NCBI RefSeq assembly: GCF_002014825.1
Contig: NZ_MUYU01000008.1
Location: 1 to 62,210 of the forward strand
Length of the DNA: 62,210 bases
Reading direction: 5' to 3'
Source of the DNA: Moraxella pluranimalium
Lineage (GTDB): Bacteria > Pseudomonadota > Gammaproteobacteria > Pseudomonadales > Moraxellaceae
Shown: positions 25,873 through 34,644 of the stretch, piece by piece
Numbering within the stretch: the first letter of the stretch is position 1
Layout of the letters: each line of letters opens with the position of its first letter
Position numbers and translations under genes: made by a program
Notes under the pieces: model-generated
Told to the model about the DNA's origin: nothing
Databases searched by the model: none
What the model saw: the letters and a program-made list of their open reading frames with translations, nothing else

Positions 25873-26727
25873 ATGAACTTGAAAACAGTCTTTTTAACAT
25901 TAACATTAGGTCTTTCTGCTGCTGCACATGCTGAATTAAATGTGAAAGTGTATCAAGCAGATAGCAATAGTTTTAATGTTACTTCCACGTTGGTAACAGG
26001 AGAAAAAGAAGCCATTTTGATTGATACGGGGTTTACTCGTGCGGACGCATTGCGTATTTCTGCCGATATTTTGGACAGCAAAAAGACGCTGACCACCATT
26101 TTAGTCAGTCAAGCCGACCCTGATTATTATTTTGGGGTAGAAACCATTAAAGAAATTTTCCCAAATGTTCAAGTGGTTACGACACCTGCGGTATTGGCAA
26201 AGATTGAAGCGAAATTACCCAATAAATTAGCCACTTGGTCGCCAAGAATGGGAGCAAATGCACCCCGTAAGCCGATTTTACCAACGGCATTAAACGGTAC
26301 AACTTTGACGCTGGAAGGCGAAACCATTGAAATTCGTGGGACAAAAGGTCTGTTGGCACATCGCCCTTATGTGTGGATACCGTCTATTCAAACGATTACT
26401 GGCAATATTGGCGTATTTGGCAATATGCACGTTTGGACTGCCGATACGCAAACCAAATCATACCGTCAGGCGTGGATTGCCCAATTAGATGAGATGAAAG
26501 CCTTAAATCCGCAAAAAGTGATTGCAGGTCATATGGCACAAGGCACGGCATTGGATAGCACCGCCATTGATTTTACAAAAACTTATTTGCAAACTTTTGA
26601 GCAAGCATTAAAGGGCAAAGACAGTAGCACCGTCATTGCTACGATGGATAAGGCATATCCTAATTTACCTGCCAAATTCAATTTGGAATTAGGTGCAAAA
26701 GTGAATAAAGGTGAGATGAAGTGGTAA
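25873..26727 (+). CDS. Exported MBL-fold protein with altered metal motif
   Basis: A protein of 284 residues from ATG 25873 (ribosome site AAGGTG upstream). A cleavable signal peptide ends in SAAAHA. The metallo-beta-lactamase fold is recognisable (EKEAILIDTGFTRADALRIS, VIAGHMAQG), but the usual HxHxDH metal motif is replaced by SQADPDYYFG. That changes the three ligand His to Gln, Asp and Tyr while retaining one Asp. It may bind metal differently or have lost hydrolase activity; this variant also occurs in a recognisable subfamily, so it may not be decay. The divergent LysR gene is the likely regulator, and a DsbA-like gene follows after 35 bases. Confidence 0.8.
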   Translation: MNLKTVFLTLTLGLSAAAHAELNVKVYQADSNSFNVTSTLVTGEKEAILIDTGFTRADALRISADILDSKKTLTTILVSQADPDYYFGVETIKEIFPNVQVVTTPAVLAKIEAKLPNKLATWSPRMGANAPRKPILPTALNGTTLTLEGETIEIRGTKGLLAHRPYVWIPSIQTITGNIGVFGNMHVWTADTQTKSYRQAWIAQLDEMKALNPQKVIAGHMAQGTALDSTAIDFTKTYLQTFEQALKGKDSSTVIATMDKAYPNLPAKFNLELGAKVNKGEMKW

Positions 26728-26737
26728 AAGTCATTTC

Positions 26738-26749
26738 AGGCAGCCTGAA
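26738..26749 (+). repeat. Kingella-type DNA uptake sequence (AGGCAGCCTGAA)
   Basis: An exact match to the AG-kingDUS dialect of Neisseriaceae DNA uptake sequences as I recall it. It lies between the metallo-hydrolase and the DsbA-like gene and is part of a larger palindrome, TTTCAGGCAGCCTGAAA. Uptake sequences of this kind are not native to Moraxellaceae. Confidence 0.6.
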
Positions 26750-26762
26750 AATTGGAAAAATC

Positions 26763-27395
26763 ATGAAAATTTATTATCTTTTTGACCCGTTGTGCGGTTG
26801 GTGCTATGGGGCGAAACCTGCGTTAGAAACGGTTGCGTCTCAATATCCTGTGGAGCTTACGCCAACGGGTTTGTTTTTCCGTAGCGGTCGCGTGATGGAC
26901 GCGGATTTTGCCCAATACGCATGGGGTAACGATGAGCGTATCGAACGCTTAACAGGGCAAGCATTCAGAACCGCTTATCGTGAAAATGTGTTGCAAGGCG
27001 GTGGGCAATTTGATTCACAAAACAGCTTATTGGCTTTGACTGCCGTCCGTGAAATGGCACCTGAACAAGAAATTGCCGTATTGAGTGCCTTGCAAACCGC
27101 GCGTTATGTGGACGGGCGCGACAATGCCGATTTGAGCGTGATTGCCGATATTTTGCAAACACAAGGTTTGGGCGATATTGTACCAACAGTAAGCGACCCT
27201 GTAACCGAAGACCATCTATTAGCATGCATTCGGTTTGGGCAGCAGTTGGCACAGCGTTTGGGCGTGTCGGGTGTGCCACAATTGGTGATTGAGCATGATG
27301 GCGGGTGGCTTATTGTACCAAATCAAGCCCTGTATGGTGATGGGCAAGCATTACTTGAATATCTAGGGCAGTTTAATGATAAAAACGGTGCGTGA
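26763..27395 (+). CDS. DsbA-family thioredoxin-fold oxidoreductase
   Basis: A protein of 210 residues from ATG 26763; the longer frame at 26721 lacks a ribosome site. The redox motif is C11-G-W-C14 (DPLCGWCYGAKPALE), with the cis-Pro loop in GVSGVPQLVI near residue 175. There is no signal peptide, so it acts in the cytoplasm, like the FrnE/HCCA-isomerase-like DsbA branch rather than periplasmic DsbA. It follows the exported MBL-fold gene, and the two probably form one LysR-regulated unit. The block is flanked by Neisseriaceae-type uptake sequences. Confidence 0.82.
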   Translation: MKIYYLFDPLCGWCYGAKPALETVASQYPVELTPTGLFFRSGRVMDADFAQYAWGNDERIERLTGQAFRTAYRENVLQGGGQFDSQNSLLALTAVREMAPEQEIAVLSALQTARYVDGRDNADLSVIADILQTQGLGDIVPTVSDPVTEDHLLACIRFGQQLAQRLGVSGVPQLVIEHDGGWLIVPNQALYGDGQALLEYLGQFNDKNGA

Positions 27396-27408
27396 TGCGC
27401 CGTTTTTT
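27382..27408 (+). terminator. Terminator of the MBL-DsbA unit
   Basis: AAAACGG (27382-27388) pairs with CCGTTTT (27400-27406), with further GC pairs inside and extra T after. The stem overlaps the final codons of the DsbA-like gene. Confidence 0.7.
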
Positions 27409-27505
27409 ACCACCCAAAACCCCAAAATCACCTTGCCCAAATCCTGTATCAATGCGATAATAAGCAGTTAAGCCTTTATTGTCATAAACCAAAAACAGGA
27501 AACTC

Positions 27506-29167
27506 ATGGCTCAATATATCTACACCATGAACAAGGTGTCAAAAATTGTTCCCCCAAAGCGTGAAATCCTAAAAGACATCAGCCTATCATTTTTCCCGGG
27601 TGCCAAAATCGGCGTGCTCGGTCTAAACGGCGCTGGTAAATCAACGCTACTGCGCATCATGGCAGGCGTGGATACCGAGTTTAGCGGTGAAGCCCGCCCA
27701 CAAGCAGGCATCAAAGTTGGCTATCTACCCCAAGAACCACAGCTCGACCCAAATAAAGATGTGCGTGGTAATGTCGAAGATGGCGTGCGTGAAGCACTAG
27801 ATGCACTAGCTCGCCTTGACCAAATTTATGCTGAATATGCTGAGCCTGATGCGGACTTTGATAAGCTTGCCGCCGAGCAGGGCAAGATGGAAGACATCAT
27901 CCAAGCATGGGATGCGCATAACCTAAACACCCAGCTTGAAAAAGCTGCCGACGCACTACGCCTACCCCCATGGGATGCGGATGTGTCCAAGCTATCAGGT
28001 GGTGAAAAACGCCGTGTGGCACTGTGCCGTCTGCTACTGTCCAAGCCTGATATGCTACTACTTGACGAACCGACCAACCATTTGGATGCAGAATCAGTGG
28101 CATGGCTTGAGCGTTTCTTAAAAGATTATTCAGGTACGATTGTTGCCATTACCCACGACCGCTATTTCCTTGACAATGTCGCTGAATGGATTTTGGAGCT
28201 TGACCGTGGCTATGGCTACCCATATCAAGGCAACTACACCGAGTGGCTTGAGCAAAAGAACAAGCGTCTAGAACAAGAGCAAAAGCAAGAAGAAGCTTTT
28301 GCCAAAGCCCTAAAACAAGAATTGGAATGGGTGCGTAAGAACCAAAAAGGTCAGCAAGCCAAGTCTAAATCTCGTCTAGAGCGTTTTGAAGAAATGAACT
28401 CTCGTGAATTCCAACAGCGCAACGAAACGGCGGAAATCTATATCCCACCAGGACCACGCCTAGGCAACAAAGTCATTGAAGTGAATAACATTTCAAAATC
28501 ATTTGGCGACCGCCTGTTGTACGAAAACCTATCATTCACCGTGCCACCGATGGCAATTGTCGGCATCATCGGCCCAAATGGTGCGGGTAAAACCACACTG
28601 TTTAACATGATTTGCGGTAAAGACAAGCCAGATACCGGCACGGTCGAAGTCGGCGAGAGTGTCAAAGTCGCCTATGTCGGTCAGGTGCGTGATGAGCTTG
28701 ATGACAATAAGACTGTGTGGGAAGAAGTGTCTGACGGGCTTGATATGATTACGGTTGGTGAATACACCACGCCAAGCCGTGCTTATATCGGCCGCTTTAA
28801 TTTCAAAGGTCAAGACCAACAAAAACGCGTCGGTCAGCTATCAGGCGGTGAGCGTAACCGCTTACAACTTGCCAAGACGCTCAAGCAAGGGGCGAATGTT
28901 ATCCTGCTTGACGAACCATCGAACGATTTGGACGTGGAAACTTTGCGTGCACTAGAAGATGCGGTGCAAGTATTCCCGGGTACAGTGATGGTGGTCTCGC
29001 ATGACCGCTGGTTCCTTGACCGTATTGCCACGCATATCCTAGCATTCGAAGAAGAAGGCCCTGTGTGGTATGACGGCAACTACACCGAGTACGAAGCCTA
29101 CCGCAAAAAGATGCTTGGTGCGGATGCAGGCCCTAAGCGTATGAAATATAAGAAGATTGGTGGCTAA
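27506..29167 (+). CDS. ettA: Energy-dependent translational throttle protein EttA (ABC-F)
   Basis: A 553-residue ABC-F ATPase that binds the ribosomal E site and gates early elongation according to the ATP/ADP ratio. It has two complete nucleotide-binding domains: Walker A GLNGAGKST (~38-46), signature LSGGEKRRVALCRLLL, Walker B MLLLDEPTNHLDAES; and GPNGAGKTT (~356), LSGGERNRLQLAKTLK, VILLDEPSNDLDVETL. The linker between the domains is charged and helical. The opening MAQYIYTMNKVSKIVPPKRE is diagnostic of EttA. No membrane segment is present. A strong terminator follows. Confidence 0.97.
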   Translation: MAQYIYTMNKVSKIVPPKREILKDISLSFFPGAKIGVLGLNGAGKSTLLRIMAGVDTEFSGEARPQAGIKVGYLPQEPQLDPNKDVRGNVEDGVREALDALARLDQIYAEYAEPDADFDKLAAEQGKMEDIIQAWDAHNLNTQLEKAADALRLPPWDADVSKLSGGEKRRVALCRLLLSKPDMLLLDEPTNHLDAESVAWLERFLKDYSGTIVAITHDRYFLDNVAEWILELDRGYGYPYQGNYTEWLEQKNKRLEQEQKQEEAFAKALKQELEWVRKNQKGQQAKSKSRLERFEEMNSREFQQRNETAEIYIPPGPRLGNKVIEVNNISKSFGDRLLYENLSFTVPPMAIVGIIGPNGAGKTTLFNMICGKDKPDTGTVEVGESVKVAYVGQVRDELDDNKTVWEEVSDGLDMITVGEYTTPSRAYIGRFNFKGQDQQKRVGQLSGGERNRLQLAKTLKQGANVILLDEPSNDLDVETLRALEDAVQVFPGTVMVVSHDRWFLDRIATHILAFEEEGPVWYDGNYTEYEAYRKKMLGADAGPKRMKYKKIGG

Positions 29168-29184
29168 GCCATCGATTGTAGAGG

Positions 29185-29214
29185 CGACAAGTCGGATGGC
29201 TTGTCGTTTTTTTT
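29185..29214 (+). terminator. Terminator of ettA
   Basis: CGACAAG (29185-29191) pairs with CTTGTCG (29200-29206), followed by eight T, 18 bases after the stop codon. Confidence 0.88.
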
Positions 29215-29228
29215 ATTGACAGGATTAT

Positions 29229-29267
29229 AAACAAAATGGCCCAACGCAGAGTTGAGCCATTTTGTTT
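29229..29267 (-). terminator. Terminator of glmS
   Basis: A stem of about 16 bp with one mismatch (AAACAAAATGGC...GCCATTTTGTTT) lies 12 bases after the glmS stop. The minus-strand side ends in T-rich sequence. Confidence 0.8.
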
Positions 29268-29278
29268 GTTTATCGATA

Positions 29279-31117
29279 TTATTCCACCGTCACCGACTTG
29301 GCAAGGTTACGTGGTTTATCCACATCTGTGCCACGCACTAGGGCGACATGATAAGACAATAGCTGTACGCCGATGGTATGAACGATTGGCGAGAGCACAC
29401 CGACATGGCGTGGGGTGCGGATGACATGGATGCCATCACCAGCGGTGAAATCACTGTCTAGGTCAGATAGGACAAACAGCTCACCACCACGGGCGCTGAC
29501 TTCTTGCATATTGGCTTTGACTTTATCAAGCAATCCATCATTTGGTGAGATGACGACGACAGGCATATTCTCATCCACGAGTGCCAACGGGCCATGCTTA
29601 AGCTCACCAGCTGGATAGGCTTCAGCATGGATATAGGTCAACTCTTTAAGCTTCAATGCGCCTTCTAGAGCGATTGGATAATGGATACCACGACCTAAGA
29701 ATAGTGCCGATGGCTTGGCGGAGAATTTTTGTGCCCATGCGCCAAGCTGTGGCTCTAGGTTCAAGGCGTGCTGAATGCTACCCGGTAGCAGGCGTAGCTC
29801 TTCGGCATATTGCTCAGCAGTCTCATCGCTGACATGGCCACGGATCTTGCCCAAAGTTACCGCCAAGCCAAATAGCACTACAAGCTGTGTGGTAAAGGCT
29901 TTGGTGCTTGCCACGCCAATCTCAGCACCAGCACGGGTATAGATAGCCAGCGTTGAGCTGCGTGGTAGCGCCGATTCCATGACATTACAAATCGATAGGC
30001 TGTATTTGTGCCCTTGGGTCATGGCATATTTGAGCGCTTCCATCGTGTCAAGCGTCTCGCCTGATTGGCTGATGGTGACGATGAGTTCATTTTCATCACC
30101 GATGACATCACGATAGCGGTATTCGCTGGCAATCTCAACATCACAGCGGATTTTGGCGATGCTCTCAAGCCAGTATTTGCCTGTCAAAGCGGCATAATAC
30201 GAAGTACCGCAGGCAAGGATTTTGATGCTGTTGATTTTGCCAAAGATTTCTGGTGCATCTTCGCCAAAGTTCTCAGCGATAAAGCCACCTTCCAAGAAAA
30301 TCTCAGCCGTATCTGACACCGCACGAGGCTGCTCATAAATCTCTTTTTGCATAAAGTGGCTGTATGGGCCAAGCTCAAGCGATGCCAAAGACAGCTCAGA
30401 AGTTTTGATGATGCGTTCAGCTTCGTTGCCGTCTTTATCGAGTAGTTTGGTGATACCATCAGCGTGCAATAGGGCGATGTCGCCATCTTCTAGATAAGTC
30501 ACTCGGCGAGTAAAGGCAATCACCGCCGACACATCAGAAGCGATAAAGATTTCATCATCACCGAACGCCACCAGCAGCGGACAGCCCATACGAGCAACAA
30601 CCATTTGATTTGGCTGATCATTGGCGATGACGGCGATGGCATAAGCACCATGAAAGCGAGCAGTGGCTGACTGTACCGCTTGGTATAGGTCATGGCCATT
30701 ATTGATGTATTCGTGGTGTACGCTATGGGCGATGACTTCGGTGTCAGTTTGTGATTCAAACACATAGCCCAGTGCTTCTAAGCGGCTGCGTTCGGCTTCA
30801 AAATTCTCAATGATGCCATTGTGCACCACCGAGATAAGTCCTGCTGAAATGTGTGGGTGTGCATTTGGTTCGGTGACGCCACCATGCGTCGCCCAGCGCG
30901 TATGACCGATGCCGGTATGACCATAGATTTCTTTGTTTTTGGCGGCTTCTTCCATCAAAGCCACACGACCAACACGACGCACACGGCGAATCCCTGTCTC
31001 GGTTTGCACGGCGATGCCTGATGAGTCATAGCCACGATATTCTAGGCGTTTTAGCCCGTCTGTCAAAAAATCAACCACATTATGATGGGTGCGAATAGCA
31101 CCAACGATACCGCACAT
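29279..31117 (-). CDS. glmS: Glutamine-fructose-6-phosphate aminotransferase (isomerizing)
   Basis: A 612-residue enzyme making glucosamine-6-phosphate from fructose-6-phosphate and glutamine, the first step to UDP-GlcNAc for peptidoglycan and lipooligosaccharide. The N-terminal nucleophile C2 is in [11 protein letters not shown], with HTRWATHG as the glutaminase loop. Two SIS sugar-binding domains follow, the first with [20 protein letters not shown]. The terminus [13 protein letters not shown] is universal. No glmS ribozyme-like leader is expected outside Gram-positives and none was seen. Confidence 0.97.
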   Translation of the reverse strand: MCGIVGAIRTHHNVVDFLTDGLKRLEYRGYDSSGIAVQTETGIRRVRRVGRVALMEEAAKNKEIYGHTGIGHTRWATHGGVTEPNAHPHISAGLISVVHNGIIENFEAERSRLEALGYVFESQTDTEVIAHSVHHEYINNGHDLYQAVQSATARFHGAYAIAVIANDQPNQMVVARMGCPLLVAFGDDEIFIASDVSAVIAFTRRVTYLEDGDIALLHADGITKLLDKDGNEAERIIKTSELSLASLELGPYSHFMQKEIYEQPRAVSDTAEIFLEGGFIAENFGEDAPEIFGKINSIKILACGTSYYAALTGKYWLESIAKIRCDVEIASEYRYRDVIGDENELIVTISQSGETLDTMEALKYAMTQGHKYSLSICNVMESALPRSSTLAIYTRAGAEIGVASTKAFTTQLVVLFGLAVTLGKIRGHVSDETAEQYAEELRLLPGSIQHALNLEPQLGAWAQKFSAKPSALFLGRGIHYPIALEGALKLKELTYIHAEAYPAGELKHGPLALVDENMPVVVISPNDGLLDKVKANMQEVSARGGELFVLSDLDSDFTAGDGIHVIRTPRHVGVLSPIVHTIGVQLLSYHVALVRGTDVDKPRNLAKSVTVE

Positions 31118-31467
31118 AAGCTGTTCCTTAGTATCAAAAAAATGTCAAAAATAAAAATCATCAACCGCAAGCACTTCGCCCCAAATCGTTAGGCAAGTAT
31201 TTTGCGCATTAATCGTACTATTATATCACGCCATATTTGGACGATATTGTAAATTTTTATAACTACAAATGGGTGATGAGATAACAGATGTATTGCTAAG
31301 TTTGACGCAGAATGTCTTGTTTCTCGCTGATTGTAATTTAGCTTGAATAAATTGTGAATGTATGTAAAAACGCTTGTAATACATATTTTGTTACATCTAA
31401 TAAAAATAGAACAATTGTTCACTCATTCAATTAACATGAATTTATCATGGATTTTAAGGAGAATATG
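31118..31467. other. Divergent intergenic region with 12-bp palindrome
   Basis: The 350 bases between glmS and the secreted repeat protein hold no convincing gene. GAACAATTGTTC (31409-31420) is a perfect 12-bp palindrome of the GAAC-N4-GTTC type, about 50 bases before the rightward gene, and may be an operator. The glmS start has only weak promoter-like boxes. Confidence 0.4.
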
Positions 31468-31902
31468 ATGAAAGCGTTATTAAAAACTTTGGCATTGGGT
31501 TTGCCAATGGCGATGGCTTTGGTAGGTACAGCACACGCAGGTGATGTGAGCTGTTCATCGACACTTGGCAAAAAGCGTATTGATGGTGATGTCGTGGTGC
31601 GTGGCACTTGTACGCTAAACGGCACTACGGTCGATGGCGATGTCCAAGCTGACAAGGCAAATTCGGTGAGCATCACGGGCGGTGCGGTCAATGGCAATAT
31701 CCAAGTCAAGCAATCAACAACCGTGCGTGTCAGTGGTGTGCGTGTTGATGGCGACATTCAGCTGTTTGACAACCGTGGCAGTGTGCGTGCTGAACGCAAC
31801 CATGTCAATGGTAATTTGCAATGCAAAGGCAATACCAAAAAAGTCGTCGGTCAAGCCAACCGTGTCAATGGCAATAAAGAAGACCAGTGCAAAGCACTAT
31901 AA
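31468..31902 (+). CDS. Secreted repeat protein, probable beta-solenoid
   Basis: A 144-residue exported protein. The signal peptide ends at GTAHA, followed by GDVSCSS. The mature part is built from short repeats of the type xVDGDVxx / xVNGNIxx: IDGDVVVRGT, VDGDVQADK, VNGNIQVKQ, VDGDIQLFD, VNGNLQCKG, VNGNKEDQ. They recur about every 20-24 residues and alternate hydrophobic and polar positions, as in bactofilin-like beta-helices. Three Cys (one early, two late) could stabilise it outside the cytoplasm. The start at 31468 rather than 31465 gives 6-base spacing from AAGGAG. Function unknown; it could be a periplasmic or surface structural element. Confidence 0.75.
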   Translation: MKALLKTLALGLPMAMALVGTAHAGDVSCSSTLGKKRIDGDVVVRGTCTLNGTTVDGDVQADKANSVSITGGAVNGNIQVKQSTTVRVSGVRVDGDIQLFDNRGSVRAERNHVNGNLQCKGNTKKVVGQANRVNGNKEDQCKAL

Positions 31903-31915
31903 GCAGACAAATGCC

Positions 31916-31950
31916 AAAAAACCAAGTCATTGTTATGGCTTGGTTTTTTT
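31916..31950. terminator. Bidirectional terminator
   Basis: AAAAAACCAAG (31916-31926) pairs with CTTGGTTTTTT (31939-31949) around a 12-base loop, with A/T tracts on both sides. It separates the rightward secreted-protein gene from the leftward transporter operon. Confidence 0.85.
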
Positions 31951-31953
31951 GGT

Positions 31954-32697
31954 TTAACGCCGAATTTGTTGCAAAAAGCTTTGGGTACGGGGATGGGTTG
32001 AATCTTCGAATAATTGCTTGGGGCTACCTGCTTCGATGATGTGTCCGCCTTCCATCAGTACCACGACATCCGCCACTTCACGGGCAAAATTAATCTCATG
32101 CGTTACCACAACCATCGTCCAGCCATCATGGGCAAGCTGTTTCATCGTGGCAAGCACATCTTGCACCAGTTCAGGGTCGAGCGCTGATGTCGGCTCATCG
32201 AACAATAGCAGTTCAGGCTTGATGGCGAGCGCCCTTGCGATGCCGACACGCTGCTGCTGACCGCCTGAGAGTTGATAAGGGTATAGATTAGCTTTATCCG
32301 CCAGTCCCACTTTGGCAAGTAGCGCCAAGGCTTCTTGTTCAACTTCGCTTTTTGGGCGGTTTTGGGCGACGATAGGCCCAAGCATCAGATTTTGTAGGGC
32401 AGTTTTGTGGGGGAATAGATTATAAGACTGAAACACCATGCCGGATTTTTTGTGCAAGGCTTGCAGGTCGGCTTTGGGTAGTTTTTTGCCAAAATCGACG
32501 GTCAATGAGCCATCATCAAAGCGGATTTGCCCTGCATCAGGCAGCTCTAGCCCATTCAGACAGCGCAAAAAAGTCGTCTTGCCTGAGCCTGATGGTCCAA
32601 GAATAACCACCACTTGACCTTTTTTGATGGTCAAATCAATCCCTTTTAGGACGGCATTGTCGCCAAATGTCTTATGAATATTGGTTACTTGTATCAT
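31954..32697 (-). CDS. tcyC: Amino-acid ABC transporter ATPase, cystine type
   Basis: A 247-residue polar amino-acid transporter ATPase that energises uptake through the adjacent permease. Walker A is GPSGSGKTT (~34-42), the Q-loop is in VFQSYNLFPH, the signature is LSGGQQQRVGIARALA, and Walker B is [14 protein letters not shown]. It ends the three-gene operon (binding protein, permease, ATPase) transcribed leftwards, 20 bases after the permease. The cystine assignment rests on the binding protein; other polar amino acids remain possible. Confidence 0.85.
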   Translation of the reverse strand: MIQVTNIHKTFGDNAVLKGIDLTIKKGQVVVILGPSGSGKTTFLRCLNGLELPDAGQIRFDDGSLTVDFGKKLPKADLQALHKKSGMVFQSYNLFPHKTALQNLMLGPIVAQNRPKSEVEQEALALLAKVGLADKANLYPYQLSGGQQQRVGIARALAIKPELLLFDEPTSALDPELVQDVLATMKQLAHDGWTMVVVTHEINFAREVADVVVLMEGGHIIEAGSPKQLFEDSTHPRTQSFLQQIRR

Positions 32698-32717
32698 ATC
32701 AATCCTAAATCCCGTAG

Positions 32718-33434
32718 CTATTTGGCAATATGGCGGTCAAAGCGATGCTCAAGGCGTGTCTGCACAAAGCTGAGCACAAGACAAATCACCCAATAAATGA
32801 GCGCAGCTTCGATATACACGAGCATAAATTCATAATTGCGTGCGGTGATGATTTGCGCTTGTTTAAATAGCTCGGTCACGAGCACCAATGATGCCAGCGA
32901 TGTGTCCTTGACAAGGCTAATAAAGGTGTTGGATAAAGGCGGAATGGAGACACGAAACGCCTGTGGCAAGATGACATGGCGAAAGGTCTGCATATAGCCA
33001 AGACCGACGCTTGTACCCGCTTCCCATTGACCTTTTGGAATGGACAAAATCGCCGCTCGTACGGTTTCGGCGGCATAGGCACCGACATTGAGCGAAAATG
33101 CAATGATGGCAGATGGTACAGGGTCAAGCTTGAGCCCAAGACTTGGCAGTCCATAAAAAATGATGAACAACTGTACCAATAAGGGCGTGCCACGAATGGC
33201 AGAAATATAGACGCCAGCCATGCCGTACAGTAGCTGATGCACAGGTGTGGTGCGTGGCACAATGCGAATGAGCGCCACAACCAAAGCAATCACAAGCCCC
33301 AGAAAAAACGACACAATCGCCAAAGGGATTGAATAATAAATCGCACCCTTTACCATCGGCAAAAATGAGCTGATGACAATCTGAGCTCGATCGGGTGTCA
33401 TGAACGGCAACGAAGACAGTAAAGTGGTGAGCAT
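32718..33434 (-). CDS. tcyB: Amino-acid ABC transporter permease, cystine type
   Basis: A 238-residue inner-membrane permease of the HisM/GlnP class with about five membrane segments. It has a 30-residue N-terminal tail before the first helix and the typical [20 protein letters not shown] periplasmic/entry motif. The EAA loop that docks the ATPase is in [20 protein letters not shown]. It is preceded by a 125-base gap from the binding-protein gene that contains seven tandem GCTAA units, an unusual insertion within a transport operon. Confidence 0.87.
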   Translation of the reverse strand: MLTTLLSSLPFMTPDRAQIVISSFLPMVKGAIYYSIPLAIVSFFLGLVIALVVALIRIVPRTTPVHQLLYGMAGVYISAIRGTPLLVQLFIIFYGLPSLGLKLDPVPSAIIAFSLNVGAYAAETVRAAILSIPKGQWEAGTSVGLGYMQTFRHVILPQAFRVSIPPLSNTFISLVKDTSLASLVLVTELFKQAQIITARNYEFMLVYIEAALIYWVICLVLSFVQTRLEHRFDRHIAK

Positions 33435-33500
33435 AGAAAAACTCCACCCAAGACTGCAACTAGCCTTGGGTTTGTCGAATAAAAACAGTATCGTGGCACA

Positions 33501-33535
33501 GCTAAGCTAAGCTAAGCTAAGCTAAGCTAAGCTAA
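33501..33535. repeat. Pentanucleotide tandem repeat (GCTAA)x7
   Basis: Seven uninterrupted GCTAA units followed by GCC, AT, GCTAA. The tract lies between the binding-protein stop (33560) and the permease start (33434). Such tracts change length by slipped-strand mispairing. Being untranslated here, it would alter spacing or mRNA structure in the intercistronic region. Confidence 0.95.
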
Positions 33536-33559
33536 GCCATGCTAAGAGATGATCAGCGA

Positions 33560-34411
33560 TTATTGTTGTGGCTTGCTGACATCTTGACCGAAGAACTGCT
33601 CGCCTAGGCGTGCCAAAGTGCCGTCATCTTGTAGCTGTTTGATGGCGTCATTGAGCTTGGCAACGGCTGCTTCCTCGCCTTTACGCAAGGCGATACCTGA
33701 GCTTTGCTCATACTCTTTGCCACCTTCTAGCTTGATGACTAGACCGTGGTCAGGCTTGGCTTTGAAGTATTCAAGCACAGCCAGCTTGTCATTGATGGTA
33801 ACATCAGCACGGCCTTGTTGAACCAATGTGATGGCTTGTGATAGACCTTCGATTGGCTCAAGTGTCGCCCCGTATTTTTCGGCGATTTTACCAAAATTCA
33901 CCGTCAATGATTGTGCTGATTTTTTGCCTTTTAGATCTTCCCAGCTTGCCACTTGCGTTTCTGGCTTGGCAAGTACGACAGCGGTTGAGTAGGTGTAGTT
34001 GGTTGTGCCGTCGTATTTGGCTTTGCGTTCTTCTGATTGTAGGTTGACTTGGTTTGCCACCATGTCAAAACGACCCGCATCCAGACCTGCTAGCATCGCA
34101 TCCCATTGAGTTTCTTTGAACTCAACTTTTACGCCAAGCTTATCAGCGATGGCACGGGTCACTTCAACATCATAGCCAGTTAGCTTGCCAGTTTCGTCAT
34201 GATAGCTAAATGGCGCATAAGTGCCTTCGGTGCCGACGATAATCGTGCCGCCGCTGTTTAGACGCTCAAGTAGGTCGCTTGCGGTGGTTTTTGGCGCTTC
34301 GCTGGTTTCGGTTTTGGTTGGTGCAGGTTGTTCTGCTGGCTTATCACCGCCACAGGCTGATAGCAGGGCAGTGCCAAACACCACAGGCATCAATGAACGA
34401 AAAATACGCAT
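33560..34411 (-). CDS. tcyA: Cystine-type substrate-binding lipoprotein
   Basis: A 283-residue solute-binding protein with a lipoprotein signal ending in ALLSAC (Cys near 20) and a Pro/Glu/Thr-rich linker to about residue 45. The core matches the FliY/TcyA group: IIVGTEGTYAPFSYHDETGK, GYDVEVTRAIADKLGVKVEF, ETQWDAMLAGLDAGRFDMVA. It captures the amino acid in the periplasm for the downstream permease and ATPase. It is the first gene of the operon and is divergent from hslO. Confidence 0.88.
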   Translation of the reverse strand: MRIFRSLMPVVFGTALLSACGGDKPAEQPAPTKTETSEAPKTTASDLLERLNSGGTIIVGTEGTYAPFSYHDETGKLTGYDVEVTRAIADKLGVKVEFKETQWDAMLAGLDAGRFDMVANQVNLQSEERKAKYDGTTNYTYSTAVVLAKPETQVASWEDLKGKKSAQSLTVNFGKIAEKYGATLEPIEGLSQAITLVQQGRADVTINDKLAVLEYFKAKPDHGLVIKLEGGKEYEQSSGIALRKGEEAAVAKLNDAIKQLQDDGTLARLGEQFFGQDVSKPQQ

Positions 34412-34644
34412 AATAACTCCAATGATAAATAAGCCGGTTGATTAGACAACCAAATAAAAGTTGATGTATTATAAGGAAAAATCACGCCAATCACACGGCT
34501 TATTTTGACTATACTTATGACAAATTGCAAATATTTGCAAATTTTGTGCAAAATTTAGCCAAATTGCACCGCCTTGAGACAAAACATTTGCAAAATCGCC
34601 CATCATCCCCATATTAGGGGCATCTTATTGACTGGGATGAAACT

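Noticed and set aside
31118..31260. glmS ribozyme in the glmS leader
   Set aside because: No ribozyme-like core was visible, and this control is known from Gram-positive bacteria.
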